Part shown: piece by piece, positions 7,669 through 16,360 of the stretch
How positions within the stretch are numbered: position 1 is the first letter of the stretch
Layout: the number at the start of each line of letters is the position of its first letter
Assembly (NCBI GenBank): GCA_038243395.1
Contig: JBBSRC010000021.1
Span: forward strand, 1-47,041
Direction of reading: 5' to 3'
DNA: 47,041 nucleotides
DNA from: Gelidibacter sp038243395
GTDB lineage: Bacteria; Bacteroidota; Bacteroidia; Flavobacteriales; Flavobacteriaceae
Made by a program: the position numbers and the translations under genes
The notes under the pieces: generated by a model
Seen by the model: only the letters and a program-made list of their open reading frames with translations
What the model was told of the DNA's origin: nothing
Databases searched by the model: none

Positions 7669-8586
7669 CTATCTACGAAACCTGGCAAAAATGACCAATT
7701 TCTTTTTGGTGCTGATGAAATAAACACCTGTTAATAAAACAATTGCTGCCACAATAGACTGTGTCGTGATTTCTTCATTTAAAAAGTACCAACCTAATAA
7801 CAAAGCAATAATAGGATTGACATAAGTTGAAGTAGCTACCTTATCTGGCGAGACCCTTTGTAGCAGAAAGTTAAAGGAAGTAAAAGCAACAATACTTCCA
7901 AATATAATGAGCAGTATCATTGACCATTGTACCTTTTCACTCCAAACATTTGGTAAACTCCAAGTTTCGCCAAACAGTAAACTTCCTATCAGCAGTATAA
8001 AACCTCCAGCAAGCATTTGATACCCCGTACTAACAAAGTAGTTAGAGGGCAAATCAGCATTACCGACAAATAGACTACCCGAAGCCCAACTTACCATGCA
8101 AAAGAAAATCATAATCATGCCAATAATGGAACCTTCTTGACTGACTATTTCTTTTTGACTGACCAATAAAAAGATACCGATCACACCTAAAATTACGCCT
8201 AAAACGGACATCGCTTTAATTTTTTTTCCTTGAAACACACGCATCAAAATTAAAACGACTAATGGTTGAGCTGAAATTTCCAAAGCCGCAAACCCACTAT
8301 CAACATACTTAAGCGCCCATACCACGACACCATTACCAAGCGTTAGAAATAAGAATCCAGCGATAAAAATATTAACCAACTGTCTTTTTGTGATGGCTAA
8401 AGATTTACCCATCAATTTAGTGATGATGAAAATCAGAATACCAGCCGTCATAAAACGAATGGAAGCCAACATTAAGGGCGGCAATTCAGAGACGGCTATT
8501 TTATTCAACAAATAGGTAGAACCCCAAATAACATAAATTGAAAAAAAGGCAACGATGATTAAGATGGTATTTTTTGAACCGCTCAT
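7669..8586 (-). CDS. EamA/DMT-family exporter
   Basis: The product is a 305-residue inner-membrane protein with about ten hydrophobic spans arranged as two five-span EamA repeats. The first begins AFFSIYVIWGSTYLLNKI, and the second contains MVSWASGSLFVG and ASTYVNPIIALLLGWYFLNE, a typical DMT signature. Members such as RhaT/YdcZ/RarD-like proteins export amino acids or metabolites. Lying directly upstream of a threonine/serine dehydratase in the same direction, it could export a related amino acid, though this is inference from position. A TAnnTTTG box lies upstream at 8627-8634, overlapping the T-tract of the preceding terminator. Confidence 0.9.
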   Translation of the reverse strand: MSGSKNTILIIVAFFSIYVIWGSTYLLNKIAVSELPPLMLASIRFMTAGILIFIITKLMGKSLAITKRQLVNIFIAGFLFLTLGNGVVVWALKYVDSGFAALEISAQPLVVLILMRVFQGKKIKAMSVLGVILGVIGIFLLVSQKEIVSQEGSIIGMIMIFFCMVSWASGSLFVGNADLPSNYFVSTGYQMLAGGFILLIGSLLFGETWSLPNVWSEKVQWSMILLIIFGSIVAFTSFNFLLQRVSPDKVATSTYVNPIIALLLGWYFLNEEITTQSIVAAIVLLTGVYFISTKKKLVIFARFRR

Positions 8587-8626
8587 GAATTATTCTAATA
8601 GTATTTTAAAGGAAAAAAATAGTTTG

Positions 8627-8634
8627 CAAAAATA
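8627..8634 (-). promoter_or_regulatory. Candidate -7 box for the DMT exporter
   Basis: Minus-strand TATTTTTG is a perfect TAnnTTTG match about 40 bases before the ATG at 8586. It falls within the T-rich tail of the alcohol dehydrogenase terminator, so the two signals share bases; chance is possible because of the T-tract. Confidence 0.3.
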
Positions 8635-8638
8635 AGAA

Positions 8639-8660
8639 AAGAGGTGCCGAAACACCTCTC
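8639..8660 (-). terminator. Terminator of the alcohol dehydrogenase gene
   Basis: AGAGGTG at 8640-8646 pairs with CACCTCT at 8653-8659 across a six-base loop. Read on the minus strand it is followed by a T-rich tract. It separates the dehydrogenase gene from the DMT exporter gene. Confidence 0.75.
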
Positions 8661-8686
8661 TAAATCTTAATATTTATTTTCGATAT

Positions 8687-9739
8687 TTAGTTCTTCAAAG
8701 AAGCCATATCAATCACAAATCTGTATTTAACATCAGAATCGAGGACGCGCTCATAAGCTTTATTAATATCTTTCATATCAATAAGTTCAATATCTGAAAC
8801 GATATTATGTTCGCCGCAAAAATCTAACATTTCTTGAGTTTCTTTGATCCCACCAATTAATGAACCCGCAATCCTTTTGCGACCGCCAATGAGTCCACCA
8901 CCATGGAAAGGTTTTAGTGGTTCAACAGCGCCAACAAGCACCATTGTCGCATCACGCTTTAACAATGCAATATAAGGATCCATTTCATGACCTACCGGAA
9001 TGGTGTTCAAGATAAAATCAAAACTATTTCTATGCTTCTTCATATCGTCTTCATTTTTAGAAATCAAGACTTCATGGGCACCGAGCGCTTTTGCATCTTT
9101 GGCTTTGTCAGGAGAGGTCGTAATCATGACCACATGTGCGCCTAAAGCATTAGCGAATTTTACACCCATATGTCCTAAACCACCCAATCCAACAACCCCA
9201 ACTTTATCTCCTTTTTTGACATTCCAAGTACGTATTGGGGACCATGTGGTAATACCAGCACATAATAATGGTGCGGTTCCTTTAGGGTCAATGTTTTTAG
9301 GGATCCTTAAAACGAAGTTTTTATTAACCACAATAGAAGTAGAATAGCCGCCTAAGGTATGTCCTCCCAAATGCTTATCCTTTCCATTGTAGGTTCCTAC
9401 CATGCCTTTTTCACAATATTGTTCCAAATCCTCTTTACAAGATGCACATTCCTGACACGAATCCACCATGCAACCAACTCCAACCAAATCGCCTTCTTTA
9501 TAGGATGTCACATTTTTTCCCACTTCAATCACGTGGCCAACAATCTCATGCCCTGGCACTACCGGATATTTTGAGTTTTTCCAATCATTTCTGACCGTGT
9601 GAATATCACTATGGCAAACCCCGCAATACGCAATGTCAATTTTTACATCATCATCGCCACACGCTCTGCGTTCAATATCCATTGGTTTCAAATCTGCTTT
9701 GGCATCATCGGCTCCAAAGGCTTTTATAGTATTGCTCAT
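8687..9739 (-). CDS. Zinc-dependent NADP alcohol dehydrogenase (CAD type)
   Basis: The product is 350 residues of the cinnamyl-alcohol-dehydrogenase/YahK group of medium-chain dehydrogenases. CGVCHSDIHT and PGHEIVGHV hold the catalytic-zinc ligands. The structural-zinc cysteines are in CQECASCKEDLEQYC. GLGGLGHMGVKFANALG is the dinucleotide-binding motif. These enzymes reduce a broad range of aldehydes to alcohols with NADPH in the cytosol. Just upstream on the same strand lie OsmC and old yellow enzyme genes, so a role in clearing reactive aldehydes or electrophiles is reasonable. It has its own terminator. Confidence 0.93.
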   Translation of the reverse strand: MSNTIKAFGADDAKADLKPMDIERRACGDDDVKIDIAYCGVCHSDIHTVRNDWKNSKYPVVPGHEIVGHVIEVGKNVTSYKEGDLVGVGCMVDSCQECASCKEDLEQYCEKGMVGTYNGKDKHLGGHTLGGYSTSIVVNKNFVLRIPKNIDPKGTAPLLCAGITTWSPIRTWNVKKGDKVGVVGLGGLGHMGVKFANALGAHVVMITTSPDKAKDAKALGAHEVLISKNEDDMKKHRNSFDFILNTIPVGHEMDPYIALLKRDATMVLVGAVEPLKPFHGGGLIGGRKRIAGSLIGGIKETQEMLDFCGEHNIVSDIELIDMKDINKAYERVLDSDVKYRFVIDMASLKN

Positions 9740-9880
9740 AATTTAATTGTGTTTTTTGTTCAGAATTGAAGATCGCTTCGCTTTAAGAAATAAGAAATAA
9801 GAAATATGAAAAATAAATGTTTAAAAAATTAACCACCACTTCTATTATCTATTTTCTAAATTATTTTCCTTTCTTTTTTC

Positions 9881-10300
9881 TTAACTTTCAAAAGTTGTTT
9901 TCAGGGTAATGTCTGCATTCAATAATTTGGATACTGGGCAATTTTCTTTTGCTTTATTGGCAAGCTCTTTAAATTTACTCTCGTCCATTCCTGGTACTTT
10001 TCCTTTTAGTTCTAATTCTATTTTAGGAATGCTGCCATCCTCAAAATAAACTTTCGCTTGGGTATCTAAACTTTCTGCCGTAAATCCTTCTTCCACCAAG
10101 AAGAAACTTAATTGCATGGTAAAACATCCGGCATGTGCGGCTCCAATTAATTCTTCAGGATTGGTGCCGACGGCATCCTCAAATCTTGTTTTATAGGCAT
10201 AAGGTGATTCTTTTAACACCCCACTTTCTGTCGTTATAGTACCTTTTCCATCTTTTCCGCCACCTTCCCAGTGGGCTTTTGCTGTTCTATCAAATTTCAT
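9881..10300 (-). CDS. OsmC-family peroxiredoxin
   Basis: The product is 139 residues and full length for the OsmC subfamily. The two redox cysteines are visible in GAAHAGCFTMQLS (about residue 59) and KAKENCPVSKLL (about residue 125). GGKDGKGTITTESG near the N-terminus is also typical of OsmC. It reduces organic hydroperoxides in the cytosol through a Cys-Cys disulfide cycle. It lies between the old yellow enzyme and alcohol dehydrogenase genes, on the same strand with gaps of 93 and 141 bases, so co-transcription is possible but not certain. Confidence 0.93.
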   Translation of the reverse strand: MKFDRTAKAHWEGGGKDGKGTITTESGVLKESPYAYKTRFEDAVGTNPEELIGAAHAGCFTMQLSFFLVEEGFTAESLDTQAKVYFEDGSIPKIELELKGKVPGMDESKFKELANKAKENCPVSKLLNADITLKTTFES

Positions 10301-10393
10301 AATTATTTATTTTAATATTAAACATTCTTTTATTATTTCTGAATACCGGCATCAATACCGATTTAATTATATAATGTTGCTATTCATTATTAA

Positions 10394-11500
10394 TTAGTTA
10401 TTTGTCTTTGCTTCATAGGTTGTATAGCCTTCTTTTCCCTGTGTATAAAATGTGTCTTTATCCCATTCCGAAGTGTCCATATTTTGTCGAAAACGTCCTA
10501 CTAAATCAGGATTGGAGATATAAAGCTTAGCAAAGGAAACCAAGTCGGCATCGCCATCTTCAATGACCTTATTTCCAGAATCTTGATCAAATCCTGAATT
10601 GATCATCAAGGTTCCTCGATATTTTGATCGGTAACGTTTGGCAATATGCTGTTCGGCAAACTCTACGTCGGATACATCATTGAAGGGTTCAGACAAATGA
10701 ATATAAGCCAATTCATAGTCTTTATCTAATTTTTCGATAATAAAATCGAATGTAGGAATCGTGTCTTTATCCATGGTCATTCCAAAAATATTATGAAGTG
10801 AAGGATTAAACCTTGCTCCTATTCTGTTTTGTGGTATAACCTCTTTAATTGCATCTAATACCTCAAAGAAAAAACGCGTTCTGTTTTCAATACTCCCTCC
10901 ATATTGATCATTGCGATGATTACTAGTGCCATTAAAAAATTGATGGAATAAATATCCATTTGAAGAATGAATTTCGACACCATCAAAACCGGATTCCCAA
11001 GCATTTCTTGCCGCATTTTTAAAATCAAGGACTGTATTTTTAATATCTTCTAAGGTCATTTCTTTCGGCGTCACAGTGTCTTTAAAACCAGACGGTGTGT
11101 AAGTTTCTTCATTAGGATTAATAGCTGAAGGCGCCAATGGCAAATCGCCGTTTAGATAATCGGGATGTGACATCCGACCCACGTGCCACAACTGGATAAA
11201 AATGCGGCCACCTGCATCATGTACAGACTGCGTTACTTCCTTCCAACCCGCTACTTGCACTTTCGAATATATTCCCGGGGTGTCAATTGATCCCACAGCT
11301 TGTTTTGAAACCTGTGAGCCCTCGGTAATTATTAACCCAGCAGTAACTCTTTGAGTGTAATAAAGCCCTTGAATATCTTTAGTTGCTGCTTTATCTTGAT
11401 TAACCGCGCGATTACGAGTCATTGGTGCCATGACGATCCGATTCGGCAATTGTAAGTCGCCCATTTTATAAGTTGACAGTAGAGGTTGTTTTGACATCAT
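10394..11500 (-). CDS. Old yellow enzyme family alkene reductase
   Basis: The product is a 368-residue FMN-dependent NemA-type ene-reductase. PNRIVMAPMTRNRA is the N-terminal FMN contact, and QLWHVGRMSHP is also characteristic. The substrate-binding His-Asn pair is in FDGVEIHSSNGYLFHQFF, with NHRNDQYGGSIENRTRF following. A phosphate-binding stretch lies near FAKLYISNPDL. It reduces activated C=C bonds of enones, nitro-olefins and similar electrophiles with NAD(P)H. Two adjacent ATG codons (11500, 11497) could serve as start. It heads the OYE-OsmC-ADH run, which suggests a shared reactive-electrophile response. Confidence 0.92.
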   Translation of the reverse strand: MMSKQPLLSTYKMGDLQLPNRIVMAPMTRNRAVNQDKAATKDIQGLYYTQRVTAGLIITEGSQVSKQAVGSIDTPGIYSKVQVAGWKEVTQSVHDAGGRIFIQLWHVGRMSHPDYLNGDLPLAPSAINPNEETYTPSGFKDTVTPKEMTLEDIKNTVLDFKNAARNAWESGFDGVEIHSSNGYLFHQFFNGTSNHRNDQYGGSIENRTRFFFEVLDAIKEVIPQNRIGARFNPSLHNIFGMTMDKDTIPTFDFIIEKLDKDYELAYIHLSEPFNDVSDVEFAEQHIAKRYRSKYRGTLMINSGFDQDSGNKVIEDGDADLVSFAKLYISNPDLVGRFRQNMDTSEWDKDTFYTQGKEGYTTYEAKTNN

Positions 11501-11924
11501 TTTTATTTATAATAAAATTTTAGTTCAGCACTCCTAATAATACATAAGAATACCAATTTTTTTGGGATAGAACAAGGTGTTATAACATCCTCTACCAACT
11601 ATCATAGCTTATTCAGATAGCAAATAAGCATTAAAATTGGATTTTATAAAAATATTAACCCTTATCAAATTATTCCCCAAATACCTATCGTAATAACACA
11701 GGATAAGATGTTTGTAAATAATCTTATGATTATCGATTTATCACAAAAATAAATAGTTATGAAGGAAATATTTAATTCAACCCAATTTATTCTGAACCCA
11801 TTTAAATAAAGACCTCCATAATAACATCAATCTTTAATTGCATCAACTTTAGTTTCAAATAGGTTAATGACAAGAATTAAATTCATGTAATTTCATATTT
11901 CACGATAATTAAACTCAAATCACA
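11501..11924. other. Divergent intergenic region, no gene seen
   Basis: These 424 AT-rich bases separate the divergent old yellow enzyme gene and the acidic-protein gene. I find only very short ORFs (for example 16 codons from 11759) without family resemblance, and no strong hairpin. It probably holds the two promoters. Confidence 0.4.
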
Positions 11925-12215
11925 ATGAAAAAAGATAAGAAACCTGAAAAGTATAATTCAGATATCACGAAACATGATCTGGATATTTTAGGAGAAAAAA
12001 ATGAAAATTTAAGAAAGGACGGTGGCGATGACCAACAACTAATAGACAGACTGGAGCCTGTAGATTTTGAGGGCGAAGATTTGGATATTCCTGGTAGGAC
12101 TTTGCCTGAAGATCGGACAAAAAAGAAATTTAAAGATGAAGAGAACCAGCTTTATAGTCAAGGTGGTCCAGATAATGATGCTTTAGAAGAAAATCAAGGT
12201 AAAAACGATCAGTAA
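11925..12215 (+). CDS. Small hydrophilic acidic protein, unknown
   Basis: The product is 96 residues with no signal peptide or membrane span. It is very rich in D, E, K, N and Q, with few hydrophobic residues. Stretches such as KHDLDILGEKNENLRKDGGD, EPVDFEGEDLDIPGR and LPEDRTKKKFKDEENQLYSQ suggest an intrinsically disordered cytoplasmic protein. Similar short acidic proteins occur next to stress genes in flavobacteria, but I cannot name a function. It is followed on the same strand by an MscS-type channel gene 160 bases later. Confidence 0.7.
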   Translation: MKKDKKPEKYNSDITKHDLDILGEKNENLRKDGGDDQQLIDRLEPVDFEGEDLDIPGRTLPEDRTKKKFKDEENQLYSQGGPDNDALEENQGKNDQ

Positions 12216-12375
12216 GAATAAACTAAAATTTACTACATGTCTTTTGATGCTAAAATTAATCGGCATTATACGGTAGTAAAAATTAGAAATCCTATGATCA
12301 TAGACTAAACGCTAGTTTAAATTTATTACATACTAATTCTTAGGTTGATTTTAAAGCTTATGATAACCAGACCAT

Positions 12376-13296
12376 ATGCAAAATGACACAATTACAATTA
12401 CAGAGTCTTTTACCAATTTCTATTATAGCTTCATACATCAATTACCCGGAATAGGAATTGGCGTCTTAATTGTCGTTCTGGGAAGTTTGATTGCCAAGTG
12501 GATTGGACAATTTGCAAGGAAGCGAATTTCTGCAAAAACACACGATCCCCTGATGAGTAAGTTTCTGGGACAGGCCATAAAATATGTATTGATAATTGTA
12601 ACGATTATGACCGCCTTAAAAGCGGCTGGGCTAGGCGGTATTGCTACGGCAATTTTAACTGCGGCTGGAGCGAGTGCTTTGGTACTCGGATTCGCTTTTA
12701 AAGATATAGGCGAAAATTTTATAGCGGGTGTCATCCTAGCTTTTAATAGGCCTTTTGATGTTAATGATACTGTCGAGATAGGTACCAATTTTGGCAAGGT
12801 AAAAAATCTGGAATTCAGATATACGAAATTAAAAACCTTTGATGGGAAAGATGTCTATATTCCCAATAGTGATGTACTGACTAAGCCAGTAACCAATTAT
12901 ACGGAAGATGGCTTTTTTAGATGGGATTTTATTATTGGTATCGCTTATGAAGACAATATAAAAGGTGCCAAGCAAACTATAATGAATGCCTTAAGTAATG
13001 AGCCGAATGTTATAGAAGACGAGGAACATGAGAATTTTGTAATAGAAGATCAATTAGCCACCAGCACCGTAAACCTAAAAGTTTATTTCTGGGTAGACAC
13101 CAAGGATTTCCGAAGAATGGCCTTAATAACTAAAGGTAATGTCATTCGAAATGTCAAAGAAGCTTTAGAAAAAGATGGCTTTTATCTTCCTGCGGACATT
13201 CAAGAAATTAAACTTTATGGAGCAGAGAAAGGATTTCCTGTACGCCTTGAAAGAGAAGAAGAAAAAGAACCGATTAAAAACGATAAAATACTTTAA
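12376..13296 (+). CDS. Small-conductance mechanosensitive channel (MscS)
   Basis: The product is 306 residues, about the size of E. coli MscS. Three N-terminal spans are visible: about 22-45, 70-88 and the pore helix near 90-118. The pore helix contains GGIATAILTAAGASALVLGFAF, with the Gly/Ala packing of TM3. KDIGENFIAGVILAFNRPF and DVNDTVEIG begin the beta domain, and KDVYIPNSDVLTKPVTNY is the conserved vestibule motif. It opens under membrane tension to release solutes in hypo-osmotic shock. An OmpA-domain lipoprotein gene follows 168 bases later. Confidence 0.93.
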   Translation: MQNDTITITESFTNFYYSFIHQLPGIGIGVLIVVLGSLIAKWIGQFARKRISAKTHDPLMSKFLGQAIKYVLIIVTIMTALKAAGLGGIATAILTAAGASALVLGFAFKDIGENFIAGVILAFNRPFDVNDTVEIGTNFGKVKNLEFRYTKLKTFDGKDVYIPNSDVLTKPVTNYTEDGFFRWDFIIGIAYEDNIKGAKQTIMNALSNEPNVIEDEEHENFVIEDQLATSTVNLKVYFWVDTKDFRRMALITKGNVIRNVKEALEKDGFYLPADIQEIKLYGAEKGFPVRLEREEEKEPIKNDKIL

Positions 13297-13464
13297 TATG
13301 AATGAATGCAGCTTGTATAGTAATTCAGAATTTAGGAAACTATCAGGCATTCCTCCCTAGTGAAATTATGATATTCAAATGTTAAAATATTCAAAATTTT
13401 CTTACTAATTACGTCCATATTGACCGGACGCTCGTAAATATGTTAAACCAATAATCTAATAATT

Positions 13465-14298
13465 ATGAAAAAAATTTCAATTGTATTGATTGCCGCTGTG
13501 CTAATGTCATCGTGTGTTTCTAAAAAGAAATACGTGGCTTTAGAACTTGAAAATGGTCAAATAAAAAGCGAATTGACCAAAACAAGAGTCGAAAAAGAAG
13601 ACCTTGAATCTAAATTTGCTGCTATACAATCAAGAGTTGACAGCTATAATCAAAAAATAAATTCCCTTACGCAAGAAAATGACGCTATGCTCGTCAATGT
13701 TGACAACATTGCTGTCATTTCAAACGACACTAAAAAAGCGATGCGTAAAACTTTGCAGAACGTTGATCAGTCTAAACTTGCCGAGGCAAAAACATTGAAA
13801 GATTCTATGAATCTTGCTTTGTCTTATAACTTAAACAAGTCTTTAGATAATAGTAATTTTAATGAAGACGAAGACATTTCTATTGATATTAACGAAACAG
13901 TAGTTATGATTTCAATTTCAGATAAGATGTTATTCAACACGGCAAGCTATAGAGTAAGCAATAAGGCAAACGATATTTTGCAGAAGATAGCCAATGTCAT
14001 CAATTCTGAGCCAAGCGTTGAAGTTATGGTTGAAGGACATACTGATGCTAGAAGTATCAGTACAAGTAAAATTGCAGATAACTGGGATTTAAGTGTGTTA
14101 CGTGCAACTTCAGTAGTTAGAAAATTACAAAAAGATTACGGTGTTGCTCCTGAAAAAATGATTGCATCAGGTAGAAGTTCTTATAAGCCTCTTGCTGAAA
14201 ATGATAACAATGATAACAGAGCAAAAAATAGAAGAACACGTATCGTGATCCTTCCTAATTTAGATAAATTCTTTGCCTTAATGGGTTCAAACGAATAG
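13465..14298 (+). CDS. OmpA-family lipoprotein with coiled coil
   Basis: The product is 277 residues. The signal peptide ends in a lipobox (LMSSC, lipidated Cys17). Residues about 25-80 are a coiled coil (LENGQIKSELTKTRVEKEDL and following). The OmpA-C domain starts near 145, with VMVEGHTDAR around 190 and NRRTRIVILPN near the end, which binds the meso-DAP of peptidoglycan. It should link the outer membrane to the cell wall, like Pal-type proteins. It is followed by a clear terminator and lies downstream of an MscS gene, so both relate to envelope mechanics. Confidence 0.92.
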   Translation: MKKISIVLIAAVLMSSCVSKKKYVALELENGQIKSELTKTRVEKEDLESKFAAIQSRVDSYNQKINSLTQENDAMLVNVDNIAVISNDTKKAMRKTLQNVDQSKLAEAKTLKDSMNLALSYNLNKSLDNSNFNEDEDISIDINETVVMISISDKMLFNTASYRVSNKANDILQKIANVINSEPSVEVMVEGHTDARSISTSKIADNWDLSVLRATSVVRKLQKDYGVAPEKMIASGRSSYKPLAENDNNDNRAKNRRTRIVILPNLDKFFALMGSNE

Positions 14299-14327
14299 TA
14301 TTTGAATTTAATTAATTAATTAATCCT

Positions 14328-14362
14328 AAAAAGACTGTTAGAAATAACGGTCTTTTTTTATT
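14328..14362 (+). terminator. Terminator of the OmpA lipoprotein gene
   Basis: AAAGACTGTTA at 14330-14340 pairs with TAACGGTCTTT at 14345-14355 (one G-U pair, four-base GAAA loop) and runs into a T-tract. It is a typical Rho-independent terminator 30 bases after the stop codon. Confidence 0.85.
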
Positions 14363-14425
14363 TTAAATATTTTTTGCAAACAAAAAAAAACTAATTTCGT
14401 ATTATAAAATTCATTGGAAACCATC

Positions 14426-15721
14426 GTGAAAAAGCACAACAGCTTGCCTAAAAACTTCTTATTTATTTCCCGTTGGGGAGAAATCCTCGACATCGCCTAC
14501 GCTGTAAAAAACGAAGGCAACGAGGTGAAATTATTCATAGCCGACAAATACTCAAAAGAGATAGGCAAAGGCTTTGTCAAAAAAGTTAAAGACTGGAAAA
14601 AACATATCGATTGGGCTGATATTCTTATTTTTGATTACACGGGTTTTGGCGAAGAATGTGAAGCTTTGAGAGCTGCTGGCAAAATCGTTTTTGGGGGAAG
14701 CGCCTATACCGATCTTCTTGAACTGGATCGAAATTTTGGGCAGAATGAACTTAAAAAACATAAAATAAAGACTTTGCCTTTTAAAGAGTTTTTAAGTTTT
14801 CAGGATGCTATTACTTATGTTGAAAAAAATCCTGATGCCTATGTCATTAAACCTTCTGGCGAAACCCAAGAACTAAAACAACTTTTATTTGTGGGAAGCG
14901 ATGATGAAGGTCTTGATGTCATTCGGGTTTTGAAGGCGTATGATAAATCATGGGGCGATGATTTTGGTAACTTCCAATTACAAAAAAAAGTAAAAGGTGT
15001 AGAGATTTCAGTTTCTGCATTTTTTAATGGGAAAGAATTTTTAAGACCAATCAACATTACATTTGAACATAAAAAACTATTCCCAAAGGAATTAGGGGTT
15101 TCAACGGGAGAAATGGGCTCCAGCATGTTTTGGGCCAACCGATCCCCTATTTTTGATGCAACTTTGAAAAAGTTTGAGCAAACATTGGTTAAGAACAATT
15201 TCCTCGGTCATATTGATATTAATTGTATTGTAAATGGTAACGGCATTTACCCATTGGAGTTTACTTCTCGCTTTGGATTTCCTCAAATTTTCATTCAACG
15301 GGCTGGTATCACTGAGCCTATTGGGGAGATGTTTTACAAAATCGCAACCGGCGAATCTTTCAATTTTAGCACAAAAAAAGGATTTCAGGTAGGTGCTTTT
15401 ATCGTTGTTCCTCCTTTCCCCTATGATGATAAAAAGACGTTTGAGTTGTTTTCAAAAGATGCCGTCGTAGTTTTTAAAAAAGACATGAAAGAAGGCATAC
15501 ATCCAATGCATCTTAAAAAAGTAAATGACGAGTGGCTAATAACCGGAAATGTAGGCATTGCACTTTTAGTGACCGGAACTGGAATTACCATGAGAGATGC
15601 ACAGAAAATGATGAACAATAGGATCAGCAGTGTCATTGTGAATAATTGCTATTATCGAACAGATATTGGCGACAGATGGCTTGAGGATTCCGACCGATTA
15701 TGGTCATGGGGATTATTATAA
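14426..15721 (+). CDS. PurD-like ATP-grasp protein of unknown substrate
   Basis: The product is about 431 residues resembling phosphoribosylamine-glycine ligase. Features are the N-terminal Rossmann-like part (FLFISRWGEILDIAYAVK), an ATP-grasp core (DAYVIKPSGETQELK, VSAFFNGKEF), GVSTGEMGSSMFW, PLEFTSRFGFPQ and a C-terminal LLVTGTGITMRDAQ then YRTDIGDRW. It is unlikely to be the housekeeping PurD: the glycine-ligase motifs are diverged and it is paired with a GNAT gene. It probably joins a carboxylate to an amine. No ATG lies in a sensible place; I prefer GTG at 14426, with TTG at 14414 as alternative. The next start codon lies 6 bases after its stop. Confidence 0.7.
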   Translation: MKKHNSLPKNFLFISRWGEILDIAYAVKNEGNEVKLFIADKYSKEIGKGFVKKVKDWKKHIDWADILIFDYTGFGEECEALRAAGKIVFGGSAYTDLLELDRNFGQNELKKHKIKTLPFKEFLSFQDAITYVEKNPDAYVIKPSGETQELKQLLFVGSDDEGLDVIRVLKAYDKSWGDDFGNFQLQKKVKGVEISVSAFFNGKEFLRPINITFEHKKLFPKELGVSTGEMGSSMFWANRSPIFDATLKKFEQTLVKNNFLGHIDINCIVNGNGIYPLEFTSRFGFPQIFIQRAGITEPIGEMFYKIATGESFNFSTKKGFQVGAFIVVPPFPYDDKKTFELFSKDAVVVFKKDMKEGIHPMHLKKVNDEWLITGNVGIALLVTGTGITMRDAQKMMNNRISSVIVNNCYYRTDIGDRWLEDSDRLWSWGLL

Positions 15722-15727
15722 TTGCAA

Positions 15728-16186
15728 ATGGATACTTTTACTTTTAGAGAATTAAAAAACAATCCACAACAATTTTTTGAGATTCTTCCTCAAGATTGGC
15801 AGGATGAGATTATACCCTTTTGGGATGATTATAAAAGTGCAGCTAAAATTTATATTATTGAAGACCACTTAACCATTATCGGCGGTGGAATCGCTTTTTA
15901 TAAATCGCCTCCAGGTTTTGAATATTTTGAAACTGAAGCCAAAGCCTTGTTCGATGACGGCTATTTATATCTCGGCTTTATCTGGATTCAAGAAGATCAC
16001 AGAAACAGGAATTTAGGGACTTTCTGGTTGAATCGATTGAAAGCCGAAAATAGGCAGCATAGATATTTCTTGCTGACTGAAGAAGACCATCTACAGCACT
16101 TTTATGAAAAAAATGGTTTTTATAGAGTAAAATCAGTGTTGAATCAAGATTATATTGAATGGTTGTACCTCACTAAATTAGAGTAA
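15728..16186 (+). CDS. GNAT-family N-acetyltransferase
   Basis: The product is 152 residues from the ATG at 15728 (a TTG two codons earlier is less likely). YLYLGFIWIQEDHRNRNLGTFWLNRL holds beta4 and the acetyl-CoA loop, where the usual Q/RxxGxG/A is seen as HRNRNLGT, and FLLTEEDHLQHFYEKNGFYRV is the C-terminal GNAT signature. It should acetylate an amine using acetyl-CoA in the cytosol. Six bases separate it from the PurD-like ATP-grasp gene, so both are almost certainly one operon and may act on the same small molecule or peptide. Confidence 0.85.
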   Translation: MDTFTFRELKNNPQQFFEILPQDWQDEIIPFWDDYKSAAKIYIIEDHLTIIGGGIAFYKSPPGFEYFETEAKALFDDGYLYLGFIWIQEDHRNRNLGTFWLNRLKAENRQHRYFLLTEEDHLQHFYEKNGFYRVKSVLNQDYIEWLYLTKLE

Positions 16187-16334
16187 GATTAAATTAATAT
16201 CATTTCATAACGATGCAATTCAAAGTGTCTATGTCTACTTTTTTAACGCCATAGATTTATTAATTCAATCAAAAACCTGAAATTCTGCCTCTTAAAAATA
16301 TTGTTAAAAACTCGTTAATATAGGTTATCATGGG

Positions 16335-16342
16335 TATTTTTG
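16335..16342 (+). promoter_or_regulatory. -7 box upstream of the DUF3817/MscS operon
   Basis: TATTTTTG matches TAnnTTTG exactly, 18 bases before the ATG at 16361. A weak TTA element sits at about the right -33 distance. It would serve the two-gene DUF3817-MscS operon. Confidence 0.45.
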
Positions 16343-16360
16343 CATAAAAATTAATAAATC

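Noticed and set aside
9000..9347. 115-codon plus-strand ORF inside the alcohol dehydrogenase gene
   Set aside because: It lies antisense to conserved dehydrogenase motifs and has no start context or domain of its own.
9784..9804. Short AAGAAAT-type repeats upstream of the alcohol dehydrogenase gene
   Set aside because: Only three seven-base copies in AT-rich DNA, without spacer structure; not a CRISPR or a clear regulatory array.
12438..12797. 119-codon minus-strand ORF inside the MscS gene
   Set aside because: It is fully antisense to a well-supported MscS gene and its sequence, rich in P, K and S, shows no family; it mirrors the codon use of the real gene.
14414..14425. TTG start for the PurD-like gene
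   Set aside because: GTG at 14426 has a GGAAA sequence at a suitable distance before it, while nothing comparable precedes the TTG; the choice is not certain.
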